Source: Anaerolineae bacterium (GTDB lineage Bacteria; Chloroflexota; Anaerolineae; Aggregatilineales; Aggregatilineaceae). Taken from it: a stretch of DNA of 64,000 nt. Made by a program: the position numbers and the translations under genes. Below are positions 34,709 through 44,603 of the stretch, piece after piece (the stretch's first letter is position 1; the number at the start of each line of letters is the position of its first letter). The notes beneath the pieces were generated by a model. The model saw only the letters and a list, made by a program, of their open reading frames with translations, was not told where the DNA came from and ran no database searches. The stretch spans positions 49,967 to 113,966 of the forward strand of contig JAFGHR010000113.1 in NCBI GenBank assembly GCA_016930015.1. Direction: 5' to 3'.

Positions 34709-35896
34709 TTACTCTTCGGGCGGGAACCCGACAGGGCATGCCGAGTCGTAGTACGTTTTCTCGCCGTCAACAAACTGGATAATCACGGCGCACTTAATGG
34801 GATCACCTTGCTCGTCGAAGCTCATGATGCCGGTCACACCCTCGAACAGCTCAATCGAGGCGAGCGCGTCGCGCACGTCTGTTTTGTTATCCGAATTGGC
34901 TTCTTCAATTGCCGTGAACAGCAGTTGGAACGCATCGTAAGTCAGCGCTGCCACATCGTCAGGCTTCGCGCCATAGAGTTCTTCATAGGCACCGATGAAG
35001 GTCTGGCCGACTTCGGTTGCAATGTCCGACGCATAGTGTGTGCTGTAGAACAGCCCGTTGCAGTCCTCGCCACACAATTCGTAAAGGTCACCCGTGCCCC
35101 AACTGTCGCTGCCCACGATCTCGCCTTCGTAGCCCAGCCCGCGCGCTTGTTGTACGATCAATGGGACTTCGTTGTAGTACTGCGGCGTGAAGATCACATC
35201 CGGGTTGGCCGCGATGATATTGGTCAACTGCGAGCTAAAATCGGCATCGCCAGTGGTGAAGCTCTCGAACCCGACGATCTCAACGCCCGATGCTTCGGCT
35301 GCATCACGGAAGTTTTCGGCCAGGCCCTTGGGATAGTCGCTGGCAATATCGTAGAGCACGGCGGCGGTGGTCGCGCCAAATTCCTCAACAATAAACCCGG
35401 CTACAACCGGCCCCTGGAACGGGTCAAGGAACGCTACACGGAAGACCCAGGGGCGATCTTTAGTCGTATCGGGGTTGGTGGACCAGGGGCTGATCATGGG
35501 GGTTTCACGATCATTAGCAACCTGGCCGGTAGGTACAGCTTGCTTGCTGGACTGTGGACCGATGATCGCAACCACATCCTCTTCCACGATCAAGCGTGTC
35601 GCGACAGCAACCGATGATTCGGCTTTGGATTCGTTGTCTTCGATAATGATCACAACTTCATAGGCTTCACCGTCAATTTCCAGCCCACATGCAGCATTGA
35701 TTTCATCGACAGCCATTTGTGCTGCTTCTTGGGTGCTTTTCCCAACATCTGGAATATCACCGGTTAGAGGAGCGATGACACCAACGTAGATCTCGCCCGC
35801 GAAATCACAATCGTCCTGTGCTAGGGTCGGCATGGTACCAAGTGCGCCGACAATGACGATTAGAGTCAAGAAAAGAGTTACCAGACGCTTTTTCAT
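34709..35896 (-). CDS. livJ: Branched-chain amino-acid ABC substrate-binding protein LivJ
   Basis: This is a 395-aa exported binding protein (periplasmic-binding-protein type I, LivJ family). The signal peptide is KKRLVTLFLTLIVIVGALGTMPTLAQ, without a lipobox Cys. The mature part begins CDFAGEIYVGVIAPLTGDIPDVGKSTQEAAQMAVDEINA, then VVAIIGPQSSKQAVPTGQVANDRETPMISPWSTNP, which is classic for the family. Four Cys in the mature protein (two in ELCGEDC) could form disulfides. AAGGAG lies 7 nt before the ATG. First gene of the operon, about 125 nt downstream of its promoter. Ligand specificity (Leu/Ile/Val or another compound) is not evident. Confidence 0.92.
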   Translation of the reverse strand: MKKRLVTLFLTLIVIVGALGTMPTLAQDDCDFAGEIYVGVIAPLTGDIPDVGKSTQEAAQMAVDEINAACGLEIDGEAYEVVIIIEDNESKAESSVAVATRLIVEEDVVAIIGPQSSKQAVPTGQVANDRETPMISPWSTNPDTTKDRPWVFRVAFLDPFQGPVVAGFIVEEFGATTAAVLYDIASDYPKGLAENFRDAAEASGVEIVGFESFTTGDADFSSQLTNIIAANPDVIFTPQYYNEVPLIVQQARGLGYEGEIVGSDSWGTGDLYELCGEDCNGLFYSTHYASDIATEVGQTFIGAYEELYGAKPDDVAALTYDAFQLLFTAIEEANSDNKTDVRDALASIELFEGVTGIMSFDEQGDPIKCAVIIQFVDGEKTYYDSACPVGFPPEE

Positions 35897-36027
35897 CGTT
35901 TTGTCTCCTTAAAAAACCAGATATGTAGATCAACTAGAAGCGCAGAAGGGCCTTTGGAGATTGTGTAGGCGAGCGCCCCCTGCAACTGTGCAGAACATGC
36001 ACGGTAGTTGTGTTACGTTGGACGTCA

Positions 36028-36057
36028 ATTATATTTTCGACAAGGTTTATTTGGCAA
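36028..36057 (-). promoter_or_regulatory. Probable promoter of the liv operon
   Basis: On the minus strand TTGCCA (36057-36052) and TATAAT (36033-36028) are 18 nt apart. This would give a leader of about 125 nt ahead of livJ. The rest of the 35897-36352 spacer holds only the tRNA promoter. Confidence 0.65.
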
Positions 36058-36313
36058 ACCAGTTTCTTGTGTAGATTGACCATAAGTTGTCGGCAAATAC
36101 AAGGCGGGTCAGACACATGGTAGGCAAACCGTTAGCGCATGTTAAAATTGACCTGTTGGACCGGATAAGTAACTACTCAGGTTGATGTGTGAAGACAGAC
36201 GAGATTCATAACAAAACCAGGCCCAAAAACAAGCGCCAGGGAGGTGGAAACCCCGGATACCTGAGCTTACTTCTTTTTCCCAACACCCGAACGAATCACG
36301 GCATGTCTGCCCC

Positions 36314-36341
36314 TTGACAAGTCAACAGGCTAGACTATAAT
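36314..36341 (+). promoter_or_regulatory. Consensus promoter of the tRNA-Val gene
   Basis: TTGACA (36314-36319) and TATAAT (36336-36341) are both perfect matches to the sigma70 consensus, 16 nt apart. Transcription should start at about 36348, five bases before the tRNA. Confidence 0.85.
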
Positions 36342-36352
36342 CGTTAACACTT

Positions 36353-36429
36353 GGGTCGTTAGCTCAGTTGGCTAGAGCGCGTCGTTGACATCGACGAGGT
36401 CACAAGTTCAAGTCTTGTACGACCCACCA
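36353..36429 (+). tRNA. tRNA-Val (anticodon GAC), CCA encoded
   Basis: A complete 77-nt cloverleaf: acceptor GGGTCGT pairs with ACGACCC; D arm GCTC/GAGC; anticodon stem CGTCG/CGACG with loop TTGACAT, so the anticodon is GAC (reads GUC/GUU); T arm ACAAG-TTCAAGT-CTTGT; discriminator A then CCA in the gene. The variable loop is five bases, AGGTC. It has its own promoter and terminator and is monocistronic. Confidence 0.97.
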
Positions 36430-36430
36430 A

Positions 36431-36469
36431 ACAGCGGTCACTCATAGGTGAGTGACCGCTGTGTTTTTT
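36431..36469 (+). terminator. Strong intrinsic terminator of tRNA-Val
   Basis: A perfect 14-bp stem (36431-36444 with 36449-36462) around TAGG is followed by GTTTTTT. It begins two bases after the encoded CCA. The hairpin could also slow read-through from the minus-strand TPR gene, but there is no T-run on that side. Confidence 0.92.
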
Positions 36470-36491
36470 GCGATGACGGGCGATTTGTTTG

Positions 36492-38834
36492 TTATTCGGT
36501 TGGGCCAGAACCGGGCCAGATTGGGCAGTCGGTCAGTTCCTCAACCAGATCAGCACGCACCCACCCCGTGATCTCCGCATCATCGATCTTGAGTTCGCCG
36601 CGGAACCAGAGCTGGTTGTCTTCACCGATGCGCTGCTGAAGCACGTTCATACGCTGCCGCTGGCCATACGCCACGTTGTGTAGAACCTCTGCGGTGGAAC
36701 TGGGCTGTGTGCGGATGTTAATACCAGAGGGAATAGACACAATACACAGTATGCGCGGCGTGGGTGTCAGGCTGGGTGTGGGTGTCTCGCTAGGCGTCGG
36801 TGTGATAGATGGTGTGATGGTAGGTTCCGGCGTATCACTGGGCGTAGGTGTGATACTCGGCGTATAGGTGTAGGTGGGCGTCTGGCTGGGTGTCGGTGTG
36901 TACGTATGGGTAGGCGTCCACGTATGGGTTGGCGTCAAGCTGGGTGTGAATGTCCAGGTTGCTGTCGGTGTGAATGTAGGTGATGATGTGGCCGTGGGTG
37001 TGCTGGATGGCAGCGCCGTGATGGACGGCGTAAGGGTTGCTGTTTTGGTAGGTGGATTGATGATCGGCGACCATGCGGGCTGCGTTGCAAACCCGACTGC
37101 CGCCAGCACGATGATAATGACAATCCCGCTGATCAACCAGACGAAATAACGCCGCCGCTGCATCTGGCGGATGTTTTCTTCAAGCCGCAAAATTTCGGTT
37201 CGCCGTCCCAAAATTCGGAATGGGTCGTCTTTGGTCGTTTCCAGCCAGCGCTGGGCCATCTGGGGATCATTTTGATCGAGTGCGGCTTCGACACGTTCCA
37301 GGTGACGCGCCAACAGGTCCGACACGACCATCCGGTAGCGTGGGTCCTGGGCATAACTTCGCAGGCCGCTGAGCATTGACCGTGCCTGGCCGATCTCGTT
37401 TTCATAGTTCTGCGCGACCAGGGCCGCGGCGCGTTCGACAACGTGCCGGGCTTCGGCCATGTCGGCTTCATTTTGCCGGGCACGTTGGAGCAAGCCGTTG
37501 ATATTTTCGTCGGCGGGAACCAGTTCCGCCGCGGTTTCGAGCGCCTGGACGGCTTCGCTGGTCAGGCGCAGCCGCTCTTCAAGCACCGTTATCGAGTCGG
37601 TTCGAGTCAGGGTACCTTGCGCTTGGTTATAAAGTTGTGCGATGACGTTATCAACACGATCTTCGATCTCGCGCACCAACTGCTTGAGCCGTTCGCTGCC
37701 CGGTAAGAGCTGGCGCATCCCGGCCAACATATTGAGCAACTGTTGCAGGTTTTTCGCTCGTTCATTGAGTGAGCCGGTAGCCATGTTCAACTGGACGGTC
37801 GCCTGGTCAAACTGCTGCCGCACGTTTTGTACCAGGTCGATTCGCTCTTGAGACAGCGGATCATTGGGTACAACGCGCATCGCCCCCTCGTATTTTTGCA
37901 GGGCGCTGTTCCAATCATCTGCCGCCAGCAAACGATCGCCTTCTGCCAAAAGTTCACGGGCCAGGGCCAGGTCTTGAATGTCCAGCAGGGCTTGTTCCGC
38001 ATCTTTCCAGCTCGAAATCCCGGCCCGTGCAGCCAGATCACGCGCTTCGCGGTACAGGCGTTCGGCCTCGTCGTAATTACCGGCACGAACCAGCGAATTC
38101 GCCCGGTTATAGGCCACACGCGCGTCGAATGGAATCCGGTGGTCGGGTACGATGCCGCGCAGCAGGCTGTCTTCGGATTTCTGGCGGTATTCCTGGGCCT
38201 GGACGTTTTCCGGGTCTCCGGCAAGGATGCGGTTCGCCAGTTCGATAGTGCGCTGATAATCACCGGAATAATACGCCTGGGTGATGTCGGAAAACAACTG
38301 ACTCAGAGAGGCAGAGGGTGACATGGGTGGTGATGGTGCCGCCGTATCTGGCGCTGCCGGTTCTCGCGGCAGCCAGTCTGACTCAACAGCAGGCGCTGCC
38401 GGAGGTACCTGTCTCATCTCCAGCCCGTATCGTTCTAGCAAGCCGTGCACTTTCATGTTTAACTGCGGGCTTCGTTCGGCAGCTTGCTGGAGCAGTTCGA
38501 GCGTTTCGGCATTGTGCGGGTCGTGGTCCAGCGCTTCGGCCAGAATGTCAACGGCTTCGTCAATGTCGTCTTCATCGCCGGCAATCTCGATCCGGATACG
38601 CGCACGCCGCAGCAGGCCGCGTACGGTGGCCGCTTCGGGCGATGCTGGCGCACTCCGCCGCGCCAGTTCTGCGAACAGGTCGCGGGCCTCGTCTTCAAAC
38701 GGGGTATTTTTGCTCTGTGCCAGCAGTGTTCGCGCCTGGCTTTCTAGATTGGCGATTTCACTGGCTGTGGCGCTGGATGGCAGCGCTTCCAATTCGTCGC
38801 GCAGAACATCCAGTTGTTGTTTCAGATCGGCCAT
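36492..38834 (-). CDS. TPR membrane protein with Thr/Pro-rich linker and SH3b-like domain
   Basis: This 780-aa single-pass membrane protein has a helical cytoplasmic part (about 1-555) with TPR-like repeats (AYYSGDYQRTIELANRILAGDPENVQAQEY, NSLVRAGNYDEAERLYREARDLA, DDWNSALQKYEGAMRVVPNDP), one TM at about 563-582 (VWLISGIVIIIVLAAVGFA), an extracytoplasmic Thr/Pro/Ser linker (about 590-690) and a C-terminal SH3b-like domain (about 692-770: IPSGINIRTQPSSTAEVLHNVAYGQ, LWFRGELK, GWVRADLVEEL). GGGAGA precedes the ATG. It is the last of three minus-strand genes after two kinase-like proteins; TPRs would dock protein partners inside while the SH3b domain senses or binds the cell wall outside. Role inferred only. 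Confidence 0.7.
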   Translation of the reverse strand: MADLKQQLDVLRDELEALPSSATASEIANLESQARTLLAQSKNTPFEDEARDLFAELARRSAPASPEAATVRGLLRRARIRIEIAGDEDDIDEAVDILAEALDHDPHNAETLELLQQAAERSPQLNMKVHGLLERYGLEMRQVPPAAPAVESDWLPREPAAPDTAAPSPPMSPSASLSQLFSDITQAYYSGDYQRTIELANRILAGDPENVQAQEYRQKSEDSLLRGIVPDHRIPFDARVAYNRANSLVRAGNYDEAERLYREARDLAARAGISSWKDAEQALLDIQDLALARELLAEGDRLLAADDWNSALQKYEGAMRVVPNDPLSQERIDLVQNVRQQFDQATVQLNMATGSLNERAKNLQQLLNMLAGMRQLLPGSERLKQLVREIEDRVDNVIAQLYNQAQGTLTRTDSITVLEERLRLTSEAVQALETAAELVPADENINGLLQRARQNEADMAEARHVVERAAALVAQNYENEIGQARSMLSGLRSYAQDPRYRMVVSDLLARHLERVEAALDQNDPQMAQRWLETTKDDPFRILGRRTEILRLEENIRQMQRRRYFVWLISGIVIIIVLAAVGFATQPAWSPIINPPTKTATLTPSITALPSSTPTATSSPTFTPTATWTFTPSLTPTHTWTPTHTYTPTPSQTPTYTYTPSITPTPSDTPEPTITPSITPTPSETPTPSLTPTPRILCIVSIPSGINIRTQPSSTAEVLHNVAYGQRQRMNVLQQRIGEDNQLWFRGELKIDDAEITGWVRADLVEELTDCPIWPGSGPTE
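36760..37060 (-). repeat. Degenerate low-complexity repeat coding for the Thr/Pro linker
   Basis: The plus strand shows many irregular copies of GGTGTNGGTGT-like units. In the coding frame they give TPT, TPS, TYTPT and SITPTPSDTP units. The irregular spacing and coding character exclude CRISPR or a satellite array. Confidence 0.7.
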
Positions 38835-38861
38835 CCGACTCTCCCTATTGGCTCAAACTGG

Positions 38862-40001
38862 TTATGGAATCACACGCTGATTTAGCGCGTCGTTGATCTT
38901 GCTCAGCAGCCGCCGCAGTTCAGCTTCCATGTCTTCGTTTATGTCATCCAGGATAACGGCTTCTAACAGGGTTTCGCGTGCCTGACGCAGTGCTTCCTGG
39001 CCACTCCGCAACTGGGTCAGGCCAGCACGCATCTGGTCACGCGCCTGACGCAAGGATGGCATGGTGTGCAATTGGGGGGTATCCCAACCGTGCCGCCCCC
39101 CGACTCGTTCGAGTCCGGTTATGAGTGCGCGGACGTTAAGAATTTCGCGCCGTGCGCCTTGCTGCAACACCTCTTGTATGCTGGGGCTGAGTGATGGCTC
39201 AACACCGAAATCAAGATCGGTCACGTCGGCGTAACGCTGTTCTACCTCGGTTTGTGACGCAGGCTGGGGTGTAAGCCGCCCATTTTGCGGCGATAGGCCG
39301 GTAAATATCGGGTACAAAATGCCTACACACAGGTTGTGGATATCCTGCGTAAGTGATTGATCGAGCGTGTGGGTGCCGGTTTCGATCACCTTTGAGCTGT
39401 TGAGATCAATCACCCGCAGCGTAATGCCATCCCAATACACGTGTTCCAACTTATGATCCAGGTATACGATCCGCTGTTCGTGGGCATCACGTAAAAAACC
39501 GGCAAACTGCATCGCCAGGTCGATACCCTCTTCGGTGGGTAGACGGCGGTGCACACCGTCGGCTGAATTAGGCTTCATCAAGTAGAACAAGTTATGAAAA
39601 CGGGGCAGCAGTTCCAACGCCAGGTAAGGCCGCCAGCGCCGGGCAATACACGGGTACAGGTTTTCGTGGAAGGTGGCGATATTGGTGCCTAACGACAGGA
39701 GTTGGCCGCCATCGGGACGTTCGCCGCTGGCCGAGATATACCCGCAATCATACAGCCGGACTGTGGCCGGGTTGTGCGCCAAACGCACCAGCAGGTCGGC
39801 CTCATTGATAAATGCTTGCGCTTCCCATTGGGGCGTTCCATCATCCGACAAGTGTTCCGGGCGCATGACTTTAAACGCGACAGCCTGCCCGGTTTGGCAG
39901 TTTTCAGCTTCCAGTACGCGCGCATAGTGACCCAATGCATACGTGTCGATGTAGTTATCGATGTGATATAAATCGCTTAGCGCAATTTCCGATAAGCCCA
40001 T
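38862..40001 (-). CDS. Divergent Ser/Thr kinase-like protein (short)
   Basis: This 379-aa soluble protein starts at ATG 40001 with GGAAAGGA upstream; an upstream in-frame TTG is rejected. The N-terminal 260 residues match an atypical protein kinase fold: K44 in AVAFKVM (ATP Lys), catalytic loop IVYLDHKLEHVYWD with D182 and K184 but His 187 where Asn is normal, a DLN motif (D199) in place of DFG, and D220 in DIHNLC (the usual DxxxLG). A helical C-terminal part (about 300-379) is coiled-coil-like. The catalytic loop is shared in style with the neighbouring 1455-aa protein (LEHVYWD / AKHLFWD), so they are related. Kinase activity is unproven. It lies between its partners in one minus-strand operon. 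Confidence 0.65.
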   Translation of the reverse strand: MGLSEIALSDLYHIDNYIDTYALGHYARVLEAENCQTGQAVAFKVMRPEHLSDDGTPQWEAQAFINEADLLVRLAHNPATVRLYDCGYISASGERPDGGQLLSLGTNIATFHENLYPCIARRWRPYLALELLPRFHNLFYLMKPNSADGVHRRLPTEEGIDLAMQFAGFLRDAHEQRIVYLDHKLEHVYWDGITLRVIDLNSSKVIETGTHTLDQSLTQDIHNLCVGILYPIFTGLSPQNGRLTPQPASQTEVEQRYADVTDLDFGVEPSLSPSIQEVLQQGARREILNVRALITGLERVGGRHGWDTPQLHTMPSLRQARDQMRAGLTQLRSGQEALRQARETLLEAVILDDINEDMEAELRRLLSKINDALNQRVIP

Positions 40002-40034
40002 TGCTTTCCTTTCCAATTAGCCTGTTTCCGCCGC

Positions 40035-43000
40035 TCAAGGTAGTTCGTTGCGCGGACTATAATCGATCTCAAACGCGTGCACTTTTACGACAACATCTTT
40101 TCCTGAGACAAACAGGATCAATGTAATCGGATCGCCTTGCGCGAAAAGTGCCACCGAGTCGCCAAGCAGCTTGTCGTCAATGAAAAAGCTCAGTGTGGTT
40201 GAATCGCTGCGACGAATAGCCAGTTCGATCTGTGGATTCTGCTGGGGGACTTGTGTCCGAGATCGAAATTGATCATTTTGACTCAATCCCAGATTGACCA
40301 GATTTTCCTCTATTAATTGTACCTGACCAATAGTACGTTGGCCCAGGGTATTTTCCGCACCAAGGCCAAACGCGACATCACCGCTGGCCAGCGCTGCCGG
40401 ATCGCTGCTCACAAGCTCTAATACAGCGTCGGCGTGAATCAGGGAGTTAGCTGCCCCTGGTTGGAATAACGCGCTGAGGATGTCAGGCGTAAACTCGATC
40501 CGGATCGCGGTATCGTCCGTACCCGCGGTAGCGATCGACCATGTGCCGTCGTCATTCGGTGTTAGCGCACCGGTTGGGCCAGGGCGGTCTTCTGGCAGCA
40601 CGTTCGCCAGGGCACCCAGTACACTATGCGTGGTCGTGCTCTCGGAGGTTTCACCGGGTGGCGCTGCCGCCACTTCACCTTCTGCCGGTATGGGTGATGG
40701 CGGTTGAGTTTCGGCAGGCGGTTCGGTCACGCTTGGCGTGGGAACCGCCGTGGTAGGGGCAGCGGTCGGTACAACCGTCGTTGGCAGCGGAGTCGGTTCC
40801 GGTGTATCGGTCAATACCTGGGTATTGATCGATGTTGGAACATCGCTAGGCGCGGGTGTCTGTGTGAGTTGTACGGGCGTGCCGGTTGTTGTGGGGGCGG
40901 GCACGACGGCTTCTTGCGTAACACTGGCGCCAGGGCTGCTGTCTGGTGCCGCGCCGATGATTTCAGTCGGTACGATTTCCTGCTGGCCATCCGGGGAATC
41001 ATCCCGGCTCACATAACGGAAGATCGCGTATCCCCCGGCGGCGATCAAAATGACCACCGCCCCGATGATGACACGGTTCCAGAATGAATCACTCTCGCGG
41101 CGTGCGATCGGTTTCACGTAAGGCGCCTGGTCCCGGTCATCGTCAAGATACGCGACCGCTTCGTCATCGATCATATCTGCCGCTGGTTCTTCAACATCGA
41201 TAACAGCGTCTTCGGGCTGGTCTTCAGGCAGGTTTTCGATCACGGTCTGCCAGTGCCGGAAAAGCGGGTATGCCGGGTGTTTGGTGATAAAGAGTGAGGC
41301 GAAGTGACGGTCAAACGCCGCCAGTTTTTCGCGGCGCGGCAGGCGCTGCGTTGTATAGGTTTCCAGTACAGCCTGGTACATTTCATCCCACTGGCGCACC
41401 TGGTGAATAAAATCTGACCCCAGCGCGTCCATTGTGACGGAAACGATCCGCTGGTGTGCTTCGGTTATCGCCGGATCGGGCGTTTCACTGGTAGACGTCG
41501 CCCCCTGTTCGATGACCAGCCGGGCCTGCCGCAGATCAGCGGCCTGTTGTTGCAGGTTCGACAACCATGCCACAAACGACTCAATACGCAGTCCCGCAAC
41601 TTCGATTGCCGTGTTGATGTGATCGAGTGCGGTTTCAAGTTGTTGTGACGCGGCGTTAAAGTCACCATCCGACCAATCGCGCAGCGCATCGCCAATCGCT
41701 TGAACAGCCTGTTCAGTGCCGATTAGCAGTTCACCCGCCAGCGGCGCGTTTATTGCCTGTCGCACAGCATCCAGGTCGTCCGGTCCTGTGACGTTGTTAA
41801 GTGCTGCTTCGGCTTCCTGCACTAGGCGGCGCCCTGTCAGGCCCCGGTCCAGAACCTGGAAGGCGCGATGGATGCGAGCATCTTCATAAGCTTTGCTGGC
41901 GACATTACGCCAGAACTCGGCTTCGTCCAGTTCATCATCCAGCAGCGCCAGCATACCGCGCAGCACATAATGCATATACAACGCACGCCAACCGGCGCTG
42001 CTGCTTTGGTGCATATAAGCGACAATGCCGCGGCTCATCGCACGGAGATACAGCGCCGTGTTCGGCATTTGTTCGGCGAAGGTGCGGCGTTCTTGTTCTT
42101 CTTCCGCCAGCAAAATAGCGAGCGCCTCGGTTTCAGTTTTATCCGTGCGTTTGATATCGTGAGGGCCGTCGTCAGCCAGCCAGTTGTCGAGCAGTTCACC
42201 CAACCGCCGCAGCCGGTCAGCCGCCAGGCGCTCGCCGTCGGTTTGCGCCCATTCGAATGCCTGACGGCCTGCTTCGGCGGCTTGTTCGCTGTGGCCCCGG
42301 TCCCAGGCTTTCCACCCTTCGATCAGAAAATTGGCCATTTGCTCGTTTGGGCTGAGCCGTTCGATATAGGCCACTTCGGGCAACCGGCTGGCCATGGAAC
42401 CTAATCGGGCGGCAATATGCTGGTTAAACGGGCGGATTGTATCGGCCATCGTGTATAACACGTCAATGGTGGGCTGGCGGCGGCCTAATGCCAGATAGTT
42501 GACGATCACCGTCCAATGTGTGGCCGATTCGCGGATCGCATGTGCCGCTGCGTGAAGCTGTTGATCGGGCAGATCATCCAGGTACGGCTGTATAAATTCT
42601 TGAACATCGGTGAACCACGTGCTCAGGTTGGTGCAGTCCTGTTTGGGTTTAAAACCGCCCAGCGCAGAAATGGCTTGATGTACTTCGTCGAAGTAATCAT
42701 GCAGCGCCCCGAAGTAAGGCGAGGTCGGATCGATCATCGTTGCCCGGTGCAGCAGTTCGCCCGCATGCGGTGGGTCCGAGAAAACGTGGTTTCCTACCTC
42801 GCCCAATCGCTGTACGATCACCTCGGCGGCACGATGTGCACGAGACGCCGACGCCGCCCACGAATCACGCACACTATTGGGACCATCACCGGACAATGTT
42901 TCGATCGTCTCGGTGAGTTGACTAAGCGCAGCCGCTGCTTGCTGGTACACAATCTGAAGCCCGGCAAGACCCGGCATCGGTGGGCCTGCGAGCTGGGTTT

Positions 43001-44402
43001 CCACCTCGTCTAACTGGCTCAAAACGGCCTCAGCCTGTGGCACATCCTGCAAATCAAAACGCAGCCGCACAAGATGTGGACGCAGCAGTGTAACGACGGG
43101 TACATGGCTGGCGAGATGTTCGGCCAGCAGCCACGTGACCTGATGTGTATCCGTTCGTCCGCCGGTTGGTCGCAGCAGGGTTTGCCCGGCGGCTGCCGGA
43201 TCTCCTTTGAACAGTGGATCAAGCGCATCAAGAAAACCGGGGGGAGGTGATTTGATGCCCATGTTATGTAATGTCTCTGTTGCGGCAATGAGAAACCGGA
43301 TGAGCGGCTCGTTATAGTCGCCTGCTTGGGGCAGTAAGTCATGCAACAGAGTCAGCGCGCGCGGCCAGTTGCTGCTTTCGAGATAAATACGTATTGCATC
43401 CAGGTCCGCCTGGATGGTAATTTGCCTGAGATGAAACTCGATTTCCGCCGCCAGTTCCTTAGCTTTCGGAAAGCCGGGGTCCATGTCCAGGGCGCCGTTG
43501 AGTTCCTCGGCCAGTGTTTCCAGTTCTTCCTGGCTGGCCGTGGCCCGGACACGTTTTTGGACACGTGAAATGATTTCGTCACGTGTTTTTTCGAGTGGGA
43601 CCCGGTATTCGGCCAGCACATTGCGCAGTTCGTTTATCGTGCTGTAACGCCGCTTGGGATCAGGATGAACGGCACGTGTCAGGACGCTTTGAAGTTTGGC
43701 GGGGATGTGCTCTGCGTCCGGCCCAAAGCTGACAAAAAACGTGTCGCCACCCTCGGCGACTTCAGTTGCCAACCGGTTGCCGCCGGTCAAAATAAAATAA
43801 AGCAGTTCGCCGCATTGGTAGATGTCGTTGGCACGGGTAACCGTTGTCAGTGCGCCGGGTTCATCGACAAAAACCGCATTACCCCAGTCAATGACTTTGA
43901 GCCGGTAATTGTCGCGATCCCAAAACAGGTGTTTCGCGTCTACGTCGTTGTAGATAACTTGTTTGTCGTGTGCAAAGGCCAGCAGATCAAGCAGGCGATC
44001 AAAAATGACCACTGTTTCCAGGTCTGGCAAATAGTCGTTTTGCTCGGCCAATTGGAGGACCACAGTCTCCACGATCAACCCTTCGGCCTGGTCCATGACA
44101 ATGTAGTCGTGCGTGTGTCCACCGACGCGAAATGTGCCGTGACCCCGCAGTTCGGTCAAGACCGGGTGACCGGAGAGGCGCTCCAATGCCTGCCGCTCGT
44201 TGCGAATACTCAGCTCCTGCCCTGCTCGCATCGGCGGTGCGTCCTGGGGCGCAGGCCGCTTGATCACGACTCGGCGGTCGTTATCAAAAGAATCGTAAGC
44301 CCGCAGAGTTTCACCCGAACGACCACGCGGATAGATATAATCGTAACAGTAGCGATTATCAAACAGGCTTTCTGTGCGGCGCCGAGGTGGTTGAGCAGAC
44401 AT
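40035..44402 (-). CDS. Large divergent kinase-like membrane protein
   Basis: This is a 1455-aa protein. Residues 1-265 form a kinase-like domain: K48 (VVIKRP), E70 as a possible helix-C Glu, catalytic loop VIYNDVDAKHLFWD with D153 but Asp instead of Lys two positions later and His 158 instead of Asn, DWG at 172-174, and D193 in DIYQCGEL. A long helical, TPR-like region runs from 265 to about 1080. One TM at about 1110-1127 leads to a Thr/Pro-rich extracytoplasmic linker (about 1135-1245) and a C-terminal beta-rich domain (about 1260-1455). GCAGGAG precedes the ATG. First gene of a three-gene minus-strand operon, divergent from the SARP regulator. Inside-to-outside signalling is inferred from this topology. 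Confidence 0.7.
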   Translation of the reverse strand: MSAQPPRRRTESLFDNRYCYDYIYPRGRSGETLRAYDSFDNDRRVVIKRPAPQDAPPMRAGQELSIRNERQALERLSGHPVLTELRGHGTFRVGGHTHDYIVMDQAEGLIVETVVLQLAEQNDYLPDLETVVIFDRLLDLLAFAHDKQVIYNDVDAKHLFWDRDNYRLKVIDWGNAVFVDEPGALTTVTRANDIYQCGELLYFILTGGNRLATEVAEGGDTFFVSFGPDAEHIPAKLQSVLTRAVHPDPKRRYSTINELRNVLAEYRVPLEKTRDEIISRVQKRVRATASQEELETLAEELNGALDMDPGFPKAKELAAEIEFHLRQITIQADLDAIRIYLESSNWPRALTLLHDLLPQAGDYNEPLIRFLIAATETLHNMGIKSPPPGFLDALDPLFKGDPAAAGQTLLRPTGGRTDTHQVTWLLAEHLASHVPVVTLLRPHLVRLRFDLQDVPQAEAVLSQLDEVETQLAGPPMPGLAGLQIVYQQAAAALSQLTETIETLSGDGPNSVRDSWAASASRAHRAAEVIVQRLGEVGNHVFSDPPHAGELLHRATMIDPTSPYFGALHDYFDEVHQAISALGGFKPKQDCTNLSTWFTDVQEFIQPYLDDLPDQQLHAAAHAIRESATHWTVIVNYLALGRRQPTIDVLYTMADTIRPFNQHIAARLGSMASRLPEVAYIERLSPNEQMANFLIEGWKAWDRGHSEQAAEAGRQAFEWAQTDGERLAADRLRRLGELLDNWLADDGPHDIKRTDKTETEALAILLAEEEQERRTFAEQMPNTALYLRAMSRGIVAYMHQSSSAGWRALYMHYVLRGMLALLDDELDEAEFWRNVASKAYEDARIHRAFQVLDRGLTGRRLVQEAEAALNNVTGPDDLDAVRQAINAPLAGELLIGTEQAVQAIGDALRDWSDGDFNAASQQLETALDHINTAIEVAGLRIESFVAWLSNLQQQAADLRQARLVIEQGATSTSETPDPAITEAHQRIVSVTMDALGSDFIHQVRQWDEMYQAVLETYTTQRLPRREKLAAFDRHFASLFITKHPAYPLFRHWQTVIENLPEDQPEDAVIDVEEPAADMIDDEAVAYLDDDRDQAPYVKPIARRESDSFWNRVIIGAVVILIAAGGYAIFRYVSRDDSPDGQQEIVPTEIIGAAPDSSPGASVTQEAVVPAPTTTGTPVQLTQTPAPSDVPTSINTQVLTDTPEPTPLPTTVVPTAAPTTAVPTPSVTEPPAETQPPSPIPAEGEVAAAPPGETSESTTTHSVLGALANVLPEDRPGPTGALTPNDDGTWSIATAGTDDTAIRIEFTPDILSALFQPGAANSLIHADAVLELVSSDPAALASGDVAFGLGAENTLGQRTIGQVQLIEENLVNLGLSQNDQFRSRTQVPQQNPQIELAIRRSDSTTLSFFIDDKLLGDSVALFAQGDPITLILFVSGKDVVVKVHAFEIDYSPRNELP

Positions 44403-44603
44403 TACGCGACTCCTGCTTTATCTGGCCTTACGATACCGGTGCAACACATCTATTGTACGCACCGGAAGGCTCGAATACCAACACGCCGCCCGATTCTCAA
44501 AATGATGAGTTCGTGTTACAGTTGGCTATGGTACTATTCGGGGTGGAACATAACCTGTTTGAGCGCAGCCCCCTTTGTGATCCAGGAAAGTAACGTTCAT
44601 TTT

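Noticed and set aside
34583..35617. 344-codon open frame on the plus strand
   Set aside because: Antisense to livJ, which has a signal peptide and full family motifs on the minus strand.
36760..37060. Repeated GGTGT-rich stretch as CRISPR or minisatellite
   Set aside because: Units are irregular and keep a coding frame for a Thr/Pro linker; no spacers are present.
43665..44603. 313-codon upstream extension of the SARP regulator frame
   Set aside because: It lies antisense to the start of the 1455-aa kinase-like gene, has no family resemblance and crosses the divergent promoter region; the real protein begins MADELSLRIF at 44604.
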